Positions 9,313 through 19,117 are shown, counted from the stretch's first letter. The stretch is 64,000 bases of DNA from Rubrivivax sp. (GCA_016789955.1 JAEUPB010000103.1:1-64000); one strand, 5' to 3'. Notes: generated by a model not told the origin, from the sequence alone. A program made the numbers and translations.

Positions 9313-10327
9313 CGGCGCGGGCCCGGCGGCGCGACCCGCCGACGGCTCGCGCGCAGCGTCGGCCGCCGGGCGACGCGAGCCGGCGTGGACCGGATCGCGG
9401 TTCGGCCGCGGCCGCCGTGGGCGCCCCGCCGGCCCGTGGGCCCGCCTGGTGGCGGCCGTCGATGGCACCCGGCTGCGCAACCTCACCGCGCTGCATTGGG
9501 CCTTGTTGGTCTCGTTCACGGTGCATGCCGCGCTGATCGGACTGCGCTTCGCATCGCCTCAGACTTTCAACCGGGTGTTCCAGGACACGCCGCTGGAGGT
9601 GATCCTCGTCAATGCACGCAGCACCGAGGCGCCGGTGCAGGCGCAGGCGATCGCCCAGGCGCGCCTGGCCGGCGGCGGCGACGCCGCCAAGGGCCGCGCT
9701 GCATCGCCGCTGCCGGCTTCGCCGACGGTGGAGATCGGCGAAGCGCCGGAAGAGTCCCGCCGCCGCATCGACCAGTTGCAGGAGGAACAGCAGCAGCTGC
9801 TGGCGCAGATCCGCCGCGAGCTGGCCGCGATGCCGCCGCCGGACCCGCGCCGCGATACCGGCACGCCGCGCGAGAGCGAGCAGGAGGAGCGGCGGCGCCA
9901 GCTGCTCAAGCTGCTCGCGGAGATCGAGAAGCGGGTCAACGACGAGAACGCCCGACCGAAGAAGCGCTACATCAGCCCGGCCACGCGCGAGGAGGTGTAC
10001 GCGCTGTACTACGACGCCTTGCGGCGCCGCATCGAGGAGCGTGGCACGCGCAACTTCCCGGAGGTGCGCGGGCGCAAGCTCTACGGCGAGCTGACGATGA
10101 ACGTCACCGTCGATGCGCTCGGGCAGGTCGTCGAGACCGAGATCGTGCGCCGCTCGAACTCGCGTGCGCTCGACCAGCAGGCGGTGGCGATCGTGCACGC
10201 CGCCTCGCCGTTCGGGCCCTTCAGCGCCGCGATGCGGCAACAGGCCGACCAGATCGTCGTGACCTCGCGCTTCCGCTTCACGCGCGAGGATGGCCTGGAG
10301 ACCTCGCTCAGCACGTCCACCCGATGA
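9236..10327 (+). CDS. TonB-like energy-transducer / cell-envelope protein
   Basis: 363 residues as drawn. The layout is a basic Pro/Ala-rich N-terminus, one transmembrane helix ([20 protein letters not shown], about residues 82-101), a charged coiled-coil middle ([17 protein letters not shown]) and a C-terminal TonB-like fold containing [20 protein letters not shown]. Such proteins span the periplasm and couple to ExbBD-type motors or act in the envelope; the partner is unknown. Starting at 9236 overlaps the RNase gene by 77 bases. A GTG at 9449, just before the membrane helix, is a shorter alternative. The 3' end overlaps aroE by ATGA. Confidence 0.75.
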   Translation: MRKRSKRTTRPAPLPKPAPRVPGPPDGAGPAARPADGSRAASAAGRREPAWTGSRFGRGRRGRPAGPWARLVAAVDGTRLRNLTALHWALLVSFTVHAALIGLRFASPQTFNRVFQDTPLEVILVNARSTEAPVQAQAIAQARLAGGGDAAKGRAASPLPASPTVEIGEAPEESRRRIDQLQEEQQQLLAQIRRELAAMPPPDPRRDTGTPRESEQEERRRQLLKLLAEIEKRVNDENARPKKRYISPATREEVYALYYDALRRRIEERGTRNFPEVRGRKLYGELTMNVTVDALGQVVETEIVRRSNSRALDQQAVAIVHAASPFGPFSAAMRQQADQIVVTSRFRFTREDGLETSLSTSTR

Positions 10328-11172
10328 CCCCGCCGTCGATCGACCACTATCTCGTGCTCGGCAACCCCGTGGCGCATAGCCAGAGCCCGTTCATCCACGC
10401 AGAGTTCGCGCGCCAGACCGGGCAGCGGCTCGTCTACGACCGCGAGCTGTGTCCGCTCGACGGTTTCGACGCCGCGCTCGCGGCGTTCGCCGCCCGTGGG
10501 GGCAGCGGCTGCAACGTCACCGTGCCATTCAAGGTGCCGGCCTGCCGCCTGGCAGTGCGGCGCACCGCGCGCGCCGAGCTGGCGCAGGCGGCCAACGTGC
10601 TCAAGCGCGAGGCCGACGGCTGGAGCGGTGACAACACCGACGGCATCGGGCTGATGCACGACATCGAACACAACGCCGGTCGGCCCCTGGCCGGAACGCG
10701 CGTGCTGCTGGTCGGTGCCGGCGGCGCGGCGGCCGGCGTGCTGGGGCCGCTGCTGGAAGCGCGGCCGGCAGAGGTGGTGGTGGCCAACCGCACGGCGGCG
10801 AACGCGCAGACGCTGGTCGACCGGCACCAGCCGCTGGCCGGATCGAACGGCGTGCGGCTCTCGGCCCGGCCACTCTCCGAACCCGGCGAGCGCTTCGACG
10901 TGGTGATCAACGCGTCGTCGACCAGCCTGGCCGGCGCGGCCATCCCTGTCGGAGCCGAGGTGCTGCGGCCGGGAACACTCGCCGTCGACCTGATGTACGG
11001 CCCCGCCGCAGCACCGTTTCTGGCCTGGGCGCGAGCGCACGGCGCCGAGCCGCGCGACGGGTTGGGCATGCTCGTCGAGCAGGCCGCGGCCGCCTTCGTG
11101 TGGTGGCGCGGCGTCGAGCCGCAGACGGCGCCCGTGCTGGCGGCCTTGCGTCACCGGCTCGAGTCGTGGTGA
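10324..11172 (+). CDS. aroE: Shikimate dehydrogenase (NADP+)
   Basis: 282 residues. It reduces 3-dehydroshikimate to shikimate in the shikimate pathway. The substrate site shows [13 protein letters not shown], the catalytic lysine in NVTVPFK and the aspartate in GDNTDG. The nucleotide loop is [12 protein letters not shown] and the NADP-binding NRT (VVANRTAA) follows. The C-terminus has the usual [11 protein letters not shown]. The ATG overlaps the preceding stop (ATGA). The stop also touches a possible GTG start of mtgA, so translation is probably coupled along this run. Confidence 0.96.
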   Translation: MTPPSIDHYLVLGNPVAHSQSPFIHAEFARQTGQRLVYDRELCPLDGFDAALAAFAARGGSGCNVTVPFKVPACRLAVRRTARAELAQAANVLKREADGWSGDNTDGIGLMHDIEHNAGRPLAGTRVLLVGAGGAAAGVLGPLLEARPAEVVVANRTAANAQTLVDRHQPLAGSNGVRLSARPLSEPGERFDVVINASSTSLAGAAIPVGAEVLRPGTLAVDLMYGPAAAPFLAWARAHGAEPRDGLGMLVEQAAAAFVWWRGVEPQTAPVLAALRHRLESW

Positions 11173-11177
11173 CGCCA

Positions 11178-11921
11178 ATGCGCGCGGGCTTGCGGTCCCA
11201 CGGGGTGCGGCTCCTGCTGCTGGTGCTGCTGTGCGCGCTGGCGCTGCAGCTCGCGTTCCTGCTGCGCATCGCGGCGATGCGCTGGATCGACCCGCAGTCG
11301 ACGACGTTCCAGCGCAGCGAGATCGCGCGTCTGCTGCAGGAGCGCGGCCGGGTGGCCTGGGCGCAGGAGTGGGTCGACCTGTCGCGGATCTCGTCGGCGC
11401 TGCAGCAGGCGGTCATCGCCAGCGAGGACGCCGCGTTCGTCGACCATCGCGGCATCGACTGGGAGGCCGTCGAGTCGGCCTGGGATCGCAACCAGCGTGC
11501 GCAGGCCCGTGCCGAGCGGCAGGCGCGCCGTTCGCAGCGGCCGGCCAATGCACGCGTGGTCGGCGGCTCGACCATCACGCAGCAGCTGGCCAAGAACCTG
11601 CTGCTCTCCGGCGAGCGCACGGCGCTGCGCAAGGCCCAGGAGGCGGTGCTGACGCTGATGCTCGAGGTGATGCTGGACAAGCGCCGCATCCTCGAGATCT
11701 ACCTGAACAGCGTCGAGTGGGGCGAGGGCCTGTTCGGGGCCCAGGCGGCAGCCCGCCACTACTTCCGCGTCGACGCGGCCCGGCTCGGCGTCGAGCCGGC
11801 GGCCCGGCTGGCCGTGATGTTGCCGGCGCCCAAGCGCTTCGAGAAGCAGCCCGCGTCGGCCTACGTGCTCGGCCGCTCCGCGGTGATCGTCGCGCGCATG
11901 CCGGCGGTGGAGCTGCCATGA
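11178..11921 (+). CDS. mtgA: Monofunctional peptidoglycan transglycosylase
   Basis: 247 residues, usual for MtgA. It polymerises lipid II into glycan strands at the inner membrane. An N-terminal transmembrane helix (LLLLVLLCALALQLAFLL) anchors a GT51 domain. GT51 motifs are AVIASEDAAF with the catalytic Glu, GGSTITQQLAKNLLL, and ILEIYLNSVEWG. The ATG at 11178 was chosen; a GTG at 11169 overlapping the aroE stop (GTGA) would add three residues and is equally possible. The end overlaps the next gene (ATGA). Confidence 0.95.
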   Translation: MRAGLRSHGVRLLLLVLLCALALQLAFLLRIAAMRWIDPQSTTFQRSEIARLLQERGRVAWAQEWVDLSRISSALQQAVIASEDAAFVDHRGIDWEAVESAWDRNQRAQARAERQARRSQRPANARVVGGSTITQQLAKNLLLSGERTALRKAQEAVLTLMLEVMLDKRRILEIYLNSVEWGEGLFGAQAAARHYFRVDAARLGVEPAARLAVMLPAPKRFEKQPASAYVLGRSAVIVARMPAVELP

Positions 11922-12520
11922 AGGGGCACCCCGACACCGCCGAGATCGCCGCGGCTGCCGCGCGGCTGATCGTCGAGGAGGGCCTCGACTGGGGCGCGGC
12001 GAAGAAGCGCGCTCAACGCGACCTCGGGCTGCGCCGGGCCGAGTTGCCTGGAAACGAACTGCTCGAGGACGAGGTGCGCGCCTACCTCGACCTGTACTTC
12101 GCCGACACGCAGCCCGCCGAGCTGGCCGCGCTGCGGCGGGTGGCGCTGGCGTGGATGCAGCGCTTGGCGGAGTTCCGCCCGCACCTGGCCGGTGCCGTCT
12201 GGCGCGGCACGGCCACGCGGCTCTCGGCGGTGTCGATCGACCTCTATTGCGACGACTCCAAGGCCGCCGAGCTGGCCCTGGTGAACGAGCGGGTGGACTA
12301 CGACACCGACGCGTTGCCGCGCGAGGGGGGCGGCGAGCCGGTGCCCGTGCTCACGGTGGCGTCGCGGTCGGCCGAGCTCGGCGATGTCGTCACCGTCCAC
12401 TTGGTCGTGCGCGACCACGACGACCTGCGCGGCGCGCTGAAGCCCGATGCCCGCGGCCGGCCGTGGCGCGGCGACCTCGCGGCGGTGGAGCGGCTGCTCG
12501 CGGTGGAGGGCGCGGCATGA
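11918..12520 (+). CDS. Conserved hypothetical protein
   Basis: 200 residues with no signal peptide or membrane segment, so probably cytoplasmic. I do not recognise a named domain. The N-terminal half is helical (AARLIVEEGLDWGAAKKRAQ). The middle has a strand-rich stretch with AVSIDLYCDDSKAAELALV, then an ELGDVVTVHLVVRD strand near residue 155. The AVWRGTATRLSAVSIDLY stretch is loosely reminiscent of nucleotidyltransferase-like proteins, but I cannot support that call. It overlaps mtgA and the thioredoxin-like gene by ATGA on both sides, so it is co-translated with envelope and redox genes. Confidence 0.7.
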   Translation: MKGHPDTAEIAAAAARLIVEEGLDWGAAKKRAQRDLGLRRAELPGNELLEDEVRAYLDLYFADTQPAELAALRRVALAWMQRLAEFRPHLAGAVWRGTATRLSAVSIDLYCDDSKAAELALVNERVDYDTDALPREGGGEPVPVLTVASRSAELGDVVTVHLVVRDHDDLRGALKPDARGRPWRGDLAAVERLLAVEGAA

Positions 12521-13050
12521 ATCGCCGGGGCCTGGTCGTGGCCGGCGTGGGTGCCGCGGCACTGGCGGGCGGCCTGGCGGTGCGCCTGGCCGTCGAGCGC
12601 TCGGGGGCCGAGCTCGAGGCGCAGGCCGATCTCTGGCATCAGCGCTGGCCCACGCCCCAGGGCGGCGAGCTGGCCATGACCACCCTGCGCGGCCGGCCGT
12701 TGATGATCAACTTCTGGGCCACCTGGTGCCCGCCCTGCGTGCGCGAGCTGCCGGCGCTCGACCGCCTGCAGCGCGAGCAGGGCCCGACGGGCTGGCAGGT
12801 GCTGGCGCTGGCCGTCGACGACGCCGCACCGGTGCAGCGCTTCCTCGAGCGCACGCCGCTGGCGCTGCCCATCGTGCTGGCCGGGGCCTCCGGCCTCGAC
12901 TGGAGCCGTCGCCTGGGCAACGAAGGCGGCGGTCTGCCCTACACGATCGCCTTCTCGGCGGCGGGTTCCGTGCTCTGGCGGCACGTGGGCGAGATCAGCG
13001 AGGCCGAGTTGCGCCGCCGGGCCGTGTTTTCCACTACTCCACCGAAATAG
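12517..13050 (+). CDS. TlpA-like membrane-anchored thiol-disulfide reductase
   Basis: 177 residues. The N-terminus ([19 protein letters not shown]) is an uncleaved anchor or signal peptide, placing the thioredoxin fold in the periplasm. The active site [11 protein letters not shown] is of the TlpA/ResA/CcmG type (CPPC at about residues 71-74). The cis-proline region GGLPYTIAF is present. TlpA-like proteins reduce periplasmic disulfides, often for cytochrome c maturation; a CcsA-like gene lies elsewhere in this window, but no direct link is visible. Its start overlaps the previous gene (ATGA). Confidence 0.88.
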   Translation: MNRRGLVVAGVGAAALAGGLAVRLAVERSGAELEAQADLWHQRWPTPQGGELAMTTLRGRPLMINFWATWCPPCVRELPALDRLQREQGPTGWQVLALAVDDAAPVQRFLERTPLALPIVLAGASGLDWSRRLGNEGGGLPYTIAFSAAGSVLWRHVGEISEAELRRRAVFSTTPPK

Positions 13051-13099
13051 CTGCCACGTGCGGCCATTTCGGCTCTATCTCGGCGTAAAGTCCTTGTCG

Positions 13100-13546
13100 A
13101 TGAGCATCCTCGTGCTGCACGGCCCGAATCTGAACCTGCTCGGCACCCGCGAGCCGGCCATCTACGGCGCCACCACGCTTGCGCAGATCGATGCAAATCT
13201 CAGGGAGTTGGCGGCAAAAGCCGGAGCGAAGCTCGAGAGCTTCCAGAGCAACCACGAAGGAGCCTTGATCGACCGCGTGCACGCGGCGCGTACCGACGGC
13301 ACCACCTTCGTGATCATCAATCCGGGCGCTTACACGCACACCAGCGTGGCGTTGCGAGACGCCTTCGCGGGGGTGGGCATCCCGTTCATCGAGGTGCACC
13401 TGTCGAACGTGCACCGCCGCGAACCGTTCCGGCACCACTCCTACTTCTCCGACCTGGCGGTCGGGGTCATCGTCGGCCTGGGGGTGGACGGTTACCGCTA
13501 CGCACTCGACGCCGCCCTGGCGCGGCGTACGACGGCCAGCGCCTGA
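13100..13546 (+). CDS. aroQ: 3-dehydroquinate dehydratase, type II
   Basis: 148 residues, standard for the type II enzyme. It dehydrates 3-dehydroquinate to 3-dehydroshikimate by the anti-elimination route. Motifs are [18 protein letters not shown] (active-site Arg/Tyr lid), [30 protein letters not shown] and [18 protein letters not shown] chose ATG 13100 because it opens directly with the conserved [10 protein letters not shown]; 14 additional upstream codons are open but not conserved-looking. It precedes accB and accC, a common proteobacterial order. Confidence 0.97.
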   Translation: MSILVLHGPNLNLLGTREPAIYGATTLAQIDANLRELAAKAGAKLESFQSNHEGALIDRVHAARTDGTTFVIINPGAYTHTSVALRDAFAGVGIPFIEVHLSNVHRREPFRHHSYFSDLAVGVIVGLGVDGYRYALDAALARRTTASA

Positions 13547-13596
13547 TCACGGCGCGCATGCTGGCCGCCGATGGGCGTGGCCAGCCGAGGAATCGC

Positions 13597-14073
13597 ATGG
13601 ACCTGAGAAAACTGAAGACGCTGATCGACCTCGTCTCCGAGTCGAACATCCACGAGCTGGAGATCACCGAGGCGGAGGGCAAGGTGCGCATCGTCAAGGG
13701 CGCGCCACCGACGAGCGCCGCGGCGATGCCCGCCATGGCCTACCCGCCTGCAGTGGCTGCGCCGGCCGTCGCGGTGACGGCAGCGGTCGCGGCGCCTGCA
13801 GCATCGGCCGGCCCTGCCGCGGCCGACGAGCCGCCGGCCGACAAGGTCATCAAGTCGCCGATGGTGGGCACCTTCTACCGTGCGGCCAGCCCGGGCGCCA
13901 AGGCCTTCGTCGACGTGGGCTCGACGATCAAGGAAGGCGAGCCGGTCTGCATCATCGAAGCGATGAAGATCATGAACGAGATCGAGGCCGACGTGTCGGG
14001 CAAGATCGCCCGCATCCTGTGCGAGAACGGCCAGGCGGTCGAGTTCGGCCAGCCGCTGTTCATCCTCGAGTGA
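13597..14073 (+). CDS. accB: Biotin carboxyl carrier protein of acetyl-CoA carboxylase
   Basis: 158 residues. It carries the covalently bound biotin that AccC carboxylates and that delivers CO2 to acetyl-CoA in the first step of fatty-acid synthesis. The N-terminus [16 protein letters not shown] is the conserved dimer/AccC contact. An Ala/Pro-rich linker covers about residues 36-80, and the biotinyl domain follows with [10 protein letters not shown], biotin on Lys124. ATG 13597 was preferred over an ATG 39 bases upstream because it starts with the conserved sequence. accC follows after 10 bases. Confidence 0.96.
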   Translation: MDLRKLKTLIDLVSESNIHELEITEAEGKVRIVKGAPPTSAAAMPAMAYPPAVAAPAVAVTAAVAAPAASAGPAAADEPPADKVIKSPMVGTFYRAASPGAKAFVDVGSTIKEGEPVCIIEAMKIMNEIEADVSGKIARILCENGQAVEFGQPLFILE

Positions 14074-14083
14074 CGGCGGCCGC

Positions 14084-15433
14084 GTGTTCAAGAAGATCCT
14101 GATCGCGAATCGGGGCGAGATCGCCCTACGCATCCAGCGCGCCTGCCGCGAACTCGGCATCCGCTCGGTGATCGTCTATTCGCAGGCCGACCGCGAAGCC
14201 AAGTACGTCAAGCTCGCCGACGAGGCGGTGTGCATCGGGCCGCCGCCATCGGCGCAGAGCTACCTCAACATGCCGGCGATCATCTCGACGGCCGAGGTCA
14301 CCGACGCCGAGGCGATCCACCCCGGCTACGGCTTCCTGTCGGAGAACGCCGACTTCGCCGAACGCGTCGAGAAGAGCGGATTCGTGTTCATCGGCCCCAC
14401 GCCCGAGGCGATCCGCACGATGGGCGACAAGGTTTCGGCCAAGCAGGCGATGATCAAGGCGGGCGTGCCCTGCGTGCCGGGCAGCGAAGGCGCGTTGCCG
14501 GACGATCCGAAGGAGATCATCCGCATCGCGCGCACGGTCGGCTACCCGGTGATCATCAAGGCTTCCGGCGGCGGCGGCGGGCGCGGCATGCGCGTCGTGC
14601 ACACCGAGGCGGCGCTGATCCACGCGGTGCAGACCACGCGGGCGGAGGCCGGCGCGGCCTTCGGCAATCCGGCCGTGTACATGGAGAAGTTCCTCGAGAA
14701 CCCGCGCCATGTCGAGATCCAGGTGCTGGCCGACAGCCACAAGAACGCCGTCTGGCTGGGCGAGCGCGACTGCTCGATGCAGCGCCGCCACCAGAAGATC
14801 ATCGAGGAGGCACCTGCCCCGGGGATCCCGCGGCGCGTCATCGAGCGCATCGGCGACCGCTGTGCCGCAGCCTGCAAGAAGATCGGGTATCGCGGCGCCG
14901 GCACCTTCGAGTTCCTGTACGAAGGCGGGGAGTTCTACTTCATCGAAATGAACACGCGGGTGCAGGTCGAGCACCCGGTGACCGAGCTCGTCACCGGCAT
15001 CGACATCGTGCAGATGCAGATCCGCGTGGCGGCCGGCGAGAAGCTGCCGTTCTCGCAGCGGGCGATCCAGATGCGCGGCCACGCGATCGAGTGCCGCATC
15101 AACGCCGAGGACCCGTACAGCTTCGTGCCGTCTCCCGGGCGCATCACGATGTGGCATGCGCCGGGCGGCCCGGGCGTGCGCGTCGACTCGCACGCCTACA
15201 CGAACTACTACGTGCCGCCGAACTACGACTCGATGATCGGCAAGGTCATCGTGCACGGCGACACCCGTGAGCAGGCGCTGGCGCGCATGCGCACGGCGCT
15301 GTCGGAGACCGTCGTCGAGGGCATCCACACCAACATCCCGCTGCATCGCGAGCTGATGGTGGACGCCAAGTTCGTCGAGGGCGGCACGAGCATCCACTAC
15401 CTCGAGCACTGGCTCGGGCAGCATCCGCGCTGA
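14084..15433 (+). CDS. accC: Acetyl-CoA carboxylase, biotin carboxylase subunit
   Basis: 449 residues, matching the family. It performs ATP-dependent carboxylation of biotin on AccB using bicarbonate. The GTG start gives [20 protein letters not shown]-grasp features include the glycine-rich loop [12 protein letters not shown], the metal and phosphate ligands in [20 protein letters not shown] and the catalytic region [15 protein letters not shown]. The C-terminal lobe has [11 protein letters not shown]. It is in the accB-accC operon and prmA follows 11 bases later. Confidence 0.97.
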   Translation: MFKKILIANRGEIALRIQRACRELGIRSVIVYSQADREAKYVKLADEAVCIGPPPSAQSYLNMPAIISTAEVTDAEAIHPGYGFLSENADFAERVEKSGFVFIGPTPEAIRTMGDKVSAKQAMIKAGVPCVPGSEGALPDDPKEIIRIARTVGYPVIIKASGGGGGRGMRVVHTEAALIHAVQTTRAEAGAAFGNPAVYMEKFLENPRHVEIQVLADSHKNAVWLGERDCSMQRRHQKIIEEAPAPGIPRRVIERIGDRCAAACKKIGYRGAGTFEFLYEGGEFYFIEMNTRVQVEHPVTELVTGIDIVQMQIRVAAGEKLPFSQRAIQMRGHAIECRINAEDPYSFVPSPGRITMWHAPGGPGVRVDSHAYTNYYVPPNYDSMIGKVIVHGDTREQALARMRTALSETVVEGIHTNIPLHRELMVDAKFVEGGTSIHYLEHWLGQHPR

Positions 15434-15444
15434 CGTCGGCGGCC

Positions 15445-16344
15445 ATGCACGAGCTGGTGCTGCGTGTCGGGGAGGATCGGGTCGAGGCGGTCTCCGACGC
15501 GCTGGTCGACGATGCCGGTGCGCTGTCGGTCTCGGTCGAGGATGCCGATGCCGGCACGCCCGACGAGCAGGCGCTGTTCGGTGAACCGGGCGAGCCCGTG
15601 CCTGCGGCCGGCTGGGCGCGGTCGACGCTGCGCGCGCTGTTCGAGACCGAGGCCGACGCCGATCGTGCCGCCGCGTGGCTGCTGGCCCGCCCGCAATGGC
15701 AGCCGCTGCACCTGCAGGCGCTGCAGCCGGTGCCAGACGAGGACTGGGTTCGCCTGACCCAATCGCAGTTCGCGCCGGTGGCGGTGTCGTTGGGCTTCTG
15801 GATCGTGCCGAGCTGGCACGAACCGCCCGACGGCGCGACGACGGTCATCCGTCTCGATCCGGGCCTGGCCTTCGGCACCGGCACGCACCCGACCACGCGC
15901 ATGTGCCTGCGCTGGATCGCCGCACACGCGCAGGCCTGGCCCCGCGTACTGGACTACGGTTGCGGCTCGGGCATCCTGGCCATCGCCGCGGCGAAGTTCG
16001 GCGCACAGGTGATCGACGCGGTCGACATCGATCCGGCCGCGGTGGTCTCCACGCGCGAGAACGCGCGCACCAATGCGGTCGTGCTGAGGGCGGGCCTGCC
16101 GGACCATGCGCTGGGCGCCTATCCGCTGGTGCTGGCCAACATCCTCGCCACGCCGCTGAAGCTGCTGGCGCCGCTGCTGACGGCGCATGTCGCGCCCGGC
16201 GGGCATCTGGTGCTCGCCGGTGTTCTGGAGCGGCAGGCCGACGAGTTGCGACTGGCGTATTCGCCGGCGCTCGATCTGGCGGTGCTCGACCGCGAGGACG
16301 GCTGGATCCTGCTCGTCGCTCAGCGCGCCGCGGGGCCCGCATGA
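15445..16344 (+). CDS. prmA: Ribosomal protein L11 methyltransferase
   Basis: 299 residues. It uses S-adenosylmethionine to trimethylate L11. The N-terminal substrate-binding domain (about 1-100) opens with MHELVLRVGEDRVEAVSDAL. The class I methyltransferase core shows DPGLAFGTGTHPTTRMCLRW, the SAM loop LDYGCGSGILAIAAAKFGA, and the catalytic-pocket LVLANILATPLK, an N/D-PPY-like motif of this family. It lies between accC and a DUF3426 gene, with a 4-base ATGA overlap at its end. Confidence 0.95.
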   Translation: MHELVLRVGEDRVEAVSDALVDDAGALSVSVEDADAGTPDEQALFGEPGEPVPAAGWARSTLRALFETEADADRAAAWLLARPQWQPLHLQALQPVPDEDWVRLTQSQFAPVAVSLGFWIVPSWHEPPDGATTVIRLDPGLAFGTGTHPTTRMCLRWIAAHAQAWPRVLDYGCGSGILAIAAAKFGAQVIDAVDIDPAAVVSTRENARTNAVVLRAGLPDHALGAYPLVLANILATPLKLLAPLLTAHVAPGGHLVLAGVLERQADELRLAYSPALDLAVLDREDGWILLVAQRAAGPA

Positions 16345-17441
16345 CCCTTGCCACGCGGTGTGCCTCCTGCGGCACGGTGTTCCGGGTCGTGCAGGACCAG
16401 TTGCGCGTCAGCGAGGGCTGGGTGCGCTGCGGACGCTGCAACCAGGTCTTCAATGCCGTCGATCACCTCGTCGACCTCTCGCGCGTGACGCCGGCGGCCC
16501 AGCCGGCCCCGGCTGCGGCCTCCCCGCCCGCAGCGTCGAGGATGGCGGAGCCGTCGGGCGACGACGCGCCGCACACGCCGCTGCCGGCGGGCCTCGTCGA
16601 GTCCGACGGCGCCGTCTCGCCGTATGCCGACATTCCGGTCGAGCCGGATGTCGAGCGGAGCACGGAGTCCGAGCCGGGGCCGGTGGAGGAGGTTGGCGCG
16701 TCCGTAGAGCCCGGCCCGCTGCCTGACGACGGCGTCGACGCGATGCCGATACCGGCGGGGCCGGCAGTTTCGGTGCATGTGCAGTTGCCCGAGATCGTGC
16801 CCGATGACTCCGGTCCGCAACAGGCGGCGGAGCCCTCGGGCCTCGATCCCGAAGAGTCGGGCGGCGCCCCCACGACGCCGGCGCTGCGTGCCGATCCCGC
16901 GTGGGCAGAGGCCGGCAGCGCCGACGCGGCGCCGAGCTTCCTGCAGGCAGCTGATCGCGAGGCGCGCTGGCAGCGCCCGGCACTGCGGCGCGGCCTGCTC
17001 GCGCTGGCGGCGCTGCTGATGGCCACGCTGGTGCTGCAGCTCGCCGTGGAGTACCGCGACTTCGTGGCCGCGCGCTGGACCGCCACCCGGCCGCTGCTCG
17101 AACAGCTGTGCCGCTGGAGCAACTGCCGCATCGAGGCCCCGCGCTGGATCGAGGCGCTGGCCGTGGACTCCAGCGGGCTGGTGCGCGTCGAAGGCACCAG
17201 CACCTATCGGCTCTCGGTGGTGCTGCACAACCGCTCGGCGATGGTCATCGCGCTGCCCTCGATCGACCTCACGCTCACCGACAGCCAGGGCCGCGTGATC
17301 GCGCGGCGAGCCTTCCTCGCCGGTGAACTGGGCAGTGCCGTGACGACCGTCGCACCCGCGGCGGAGTTGCCGCTCACGGCCACGCTGGCGATCGCCGAGA
17401 GGCCCGTGTCGGGCTATACGATCGAAATCTTCTACCCCTGA
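16341..17441 (+). CDS. Zinc-ribbon / DUF3426 membrane protein
   Basis: 366 residues. The N-terminus is an MJ0042-type zinc ribbon with two CxxC pairs (TRCASCGTVFRV and VRCGRCNQVFNA). A long acidic Pro/Ala-rich linker (about 45-205) leads to one transmembrane helix (LLALAALLMATLVLQLAVEY). The C-terminal domain (about 250-366) is the DUF3426 beta-sandwich-like region, with two cysteines in LCRWSNCRIEAP. This family commonly sits next to prmA in betaproteobacteria; the function is unknown. The orientation would leave the zinc ribbon in the cytoplasm and DUF3426 in the periplasm. Confidence 0.88.
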   Translation: MTLATRCASCGTVFRVVQDQLRVSEGWVRCGRCNQVFNAVDHLVDLSRVTPAAQPAPAAASPPAASRMAEPSGDDAPHTPLPAGLVESDGAVSPYADIPVEPDVERSTESEPGPVEEVGASVEPGPLPDDGVDAMPIPAGPAVSVHVQLPEIVPDDSGPQQAAEPSGLDPEESGGAPTTPALRADPAWAEAGSADAAPSFLQAADREARWQRPALRRGLLALAALLMATLVLQLAVEYRDFVAARWTATRPLLEQLCRWSNCRIEAPRWIEALAVDSSGLVRVEGTSTYRLSVVLHNRSAMVIALPSIDLTLTDSQGRVIARRAFLAGELGSAVTTVAPAAELPLTATLAIAERPVSGYTIEIFYP

Positions 17442-17466
17442 GACGGCCGCGCACCGCGGCGCCACC

Positions 17467-18384
17467 ATGCCAGCTCTGATCTGCGGCTCGCTCGCCTTCG
17501 ACACCATCACGACGTTCCCGGGGCGCTTCGCCGAGCAGATCCTGCCGGACCAGATGCACATCCTGAACGTGTCCTTCCTCGTGCCGACGCTGCGGCGCGA
17601 GTGGGGCGGCTGTGCCGGCAACATCGCCTACTCGCTGCAGGCGCTCGGCGGTCAGCCGGTGGTGATGGCCGCACTCGGGGTCGACGGCGGCGAGTACCTC
17701 GCGCGCATCGAGTCGTGGGGTGCGGACACGTCGCTGATCTGGCGCGACGGCGAGCTGCACACGGCGCAGTGCCACATCACCACCGATCGCGACAACAACC
17801 AGATCACCGCGTTCCACCCGGGCGCGATGAGCCATGCGCACAAGATCGCGGTACCCCCGCGCAGCCAGCGCCAGGACCTCGCGATCGGGATCGTCGCGCC
17901 CGATGGGCGCGATGCCATGTGGCAGCACGCGCACCAGATGGCGGCGGCGAACATCCCGTTCGTGTTCGACCCGGGGCAGCAGCTGCCGCAGTTCGACGGG
18001 GCGCAGCACCGCGAGATCCTGGGGCTGGCGACCTGGGTGGCACTGAACGACTACGAGGCGCGCATGCTCAGCGAGCGCACCGGCGAGAGCATCGAGGCCA
18101 TGTCGCGGCGGGGGAACGTGCAGGGCGTGGTGGTGACCCTGGCCGCCGAGGGCTGCGAGGTGTGGGTGCGCGGCACGCGTACCCACGTGCCCGGCGTGAA
18201 GGCCGAGGGCGTGGTCGACCCGACGGGCTGCGGCGATGCGTTCCGGGCCGGCATGCTGTACGGGCTCGAACGCGGCTGGACACTCGCACGCAGCGTGGCC
18301 CTCGGCAACCGCATCGGTGCGATCAAGATCGCCAGTCGCGGACCGCAGAACCACGACCTCGACGGCGTCCTGCGCGACGCCTGA
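17467..18384 (+). CDS. PfkB-family carbohydrate/nucleoside kinase
   Basis: 305 residues of the ribokinase (PfkB) family. The C-terminal signature VDPTGCGDAFRAGMLYGL contains the anion hole and catalytic Asp (D in GCGD). The N-terminal glycine-rich substrate region is GGCAGNIAYSLQALGG, and a DNNQITAFHPGAM segment follows. Betaproteobacterial homologues next to prmA and DUF3426 genes are usually annotated as adenosine kinase or sugar kinase; the substrate cannot be read from the sequence. It is the last gene of this plus-strand group and faces the histone-like gene. Confidence 0.85.
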   Translation: MPALICGSLAFDTITTFPGRFAEQILPDQMHILNVSFLVPTLRREWGGCAGNIAYSLQALGGQPVVMAALGVDGGEYLARIESWGADTSLIWRDGELHTAQCHITTDRDNNQITAFHPGAMSHAHKIAVPPRSQRQDLAIGIVAPDGRDAMWQHAHQMAAANIPFVFDPGQQLPQFDGAQHREILGLATWVALNDYEARMLSERTGESIEAMSRRGNVQGVVVTLAAEGCEVWVRGTRTHVPGVKAEGVVDPTGCGDAFRAGMLYGLERGWTLARSVALGNRIGAIKIASRGPQNHDLDGVLRDA

Positions 18385-18411
18385 GGCCCTGAGGCTCGCT
18401 CGCGGCGGGCC

Positions 18412-18441
18412 AGAAAGAAAGAAGCCCGGCAGTGCCGGGCT
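18412..18441 (-). terminator. Intrinsic terminator of the histone-like gene
   Basis: On the minus strand an 8-bp perfect GC-rich stem (AGCCCGGC / GCCGGGCT, 3-nt loop) is followed directly by TCTTTCTTTCT. That is a strong Rho-independent terminator, 55 bases past the stop of the gene at 18496-18879. A second 7-bp stem (18459-18465 with 18489-18495) lies between stop codon and terminator. On the plus strand no T-run follows, so it does not obviously end the kinase transcript. Confidence 0.85.
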
Positions 18442-18495
18442 CGACATCGTCGAACACTGCGCGACACCCGTTTCCAGGTGCCGCGCAGGTCGCGC

Positions 18496-18879
18496 TTACG
18501 GCTTGTTGCCGGTCGGGAAGGGCCAGGCCGCAGCCGGGCTCAGCGACGTCTTCGCTGCAGGGGCAGGGGCTGCCGCAGGGGCAGCGGGCGCCGCGGGCGC
18601 CGCCTTTTTCGCAGCCTTCTTGGCAGCGGGTTTCTTTGCAGCGGGCTTGGCAGCGGCCTTCTTGGCAGCGGCCTTCTTGGCAGGCGCCTTCTTCGCAGCG
18701 GCCTTCTTGGCCGGTGCCGCCTTCTTCGCCGGGGCCTTCTTGGCCGCAGCCTTCTTCGCCGGGGCCTTCTTGGCCGGTGCGGCCTTCTTCGCCGGGGCCT
18801 TCTTCGCCGCAGCCTTCTTGGCCGGTGCGGCCTTCTTCGCCGGGGCCTTCTTGGCCGCAGCCTTCTTCGCAGTTGCCAT
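18496..18879 (-). CDS. Histone H1-like lysine/alanine-rich DNA-binding protein
   Basis: 127 residues, almost entirely Lys, Ala and Pro. After [16 protein letters not shown] come many tandem AAKK/APAKK units up to about residue 90. An Ala/Pro-rich tail ends in WPFPTGNKP. Such H1-C-terminal-like proteins (Hc1/AlgP/BpH1 type) bind DNA non-specifically and help organise the nucleoid. ATG 18877-18879 was chosen because AAGGAG lies 7 bases upstream; a start six codons earlier would precede that site. The repetitive coding DNA (about 18600-18875) is prone to length change. It has its own terminator, so it is monocistronic at the 3' side. Confidence 0.9.
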   Translation of the reverse strand: MATAKKAAAKKAPAKKAAPAKKAAAKKAPAKKAAPAKKAPAKKAAAKKAPAKKAAPAKKAAAKKAPAKKAAAKKAAAKPAAKKPAAKKAAKKAAPAAPAAPAAAPAPAAKTSLSPAAAWPFPTGNKP

Positions 18880-19117
18880 CACGATCTCCTTGATCAAGTT
18901 GCGAAATACACCGGGCTGCTCGATACAGCCTGGCGATTCACCGCCCGATGGTCAATGCCACGGTGCGGTGAACGGGGGTGCGGTGCGTCCTGGCGCTCTG
19001 ACGTCGACATGTGTCGCACCGCGAGTCTTGACCGGGGTCCAGCGGCGATGAATGCTCGCCGTCTTGCTCTTGTGGAAACGAAAGATCCTTTCTCGTCGAA
19101 TGACACTCGTTCGGAGG

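Noticed and set aside
6661..9519. 952-codon minus-strand open frame
   Set aside because: It lies antisense to the esterase and RNase genes, which have full motifs; the length is a by-product of high GC.
18423..18441. Bidirectional terminator for the PfkB-family gene
   Set aside because: A T-run follows the stem only on the minus strand.
18600..18875. CRISPR-like or tandem DNA repeat
   Set aside because: The periodicity comes from AAKK codons of the histone-like gene; there are no unique spacers.
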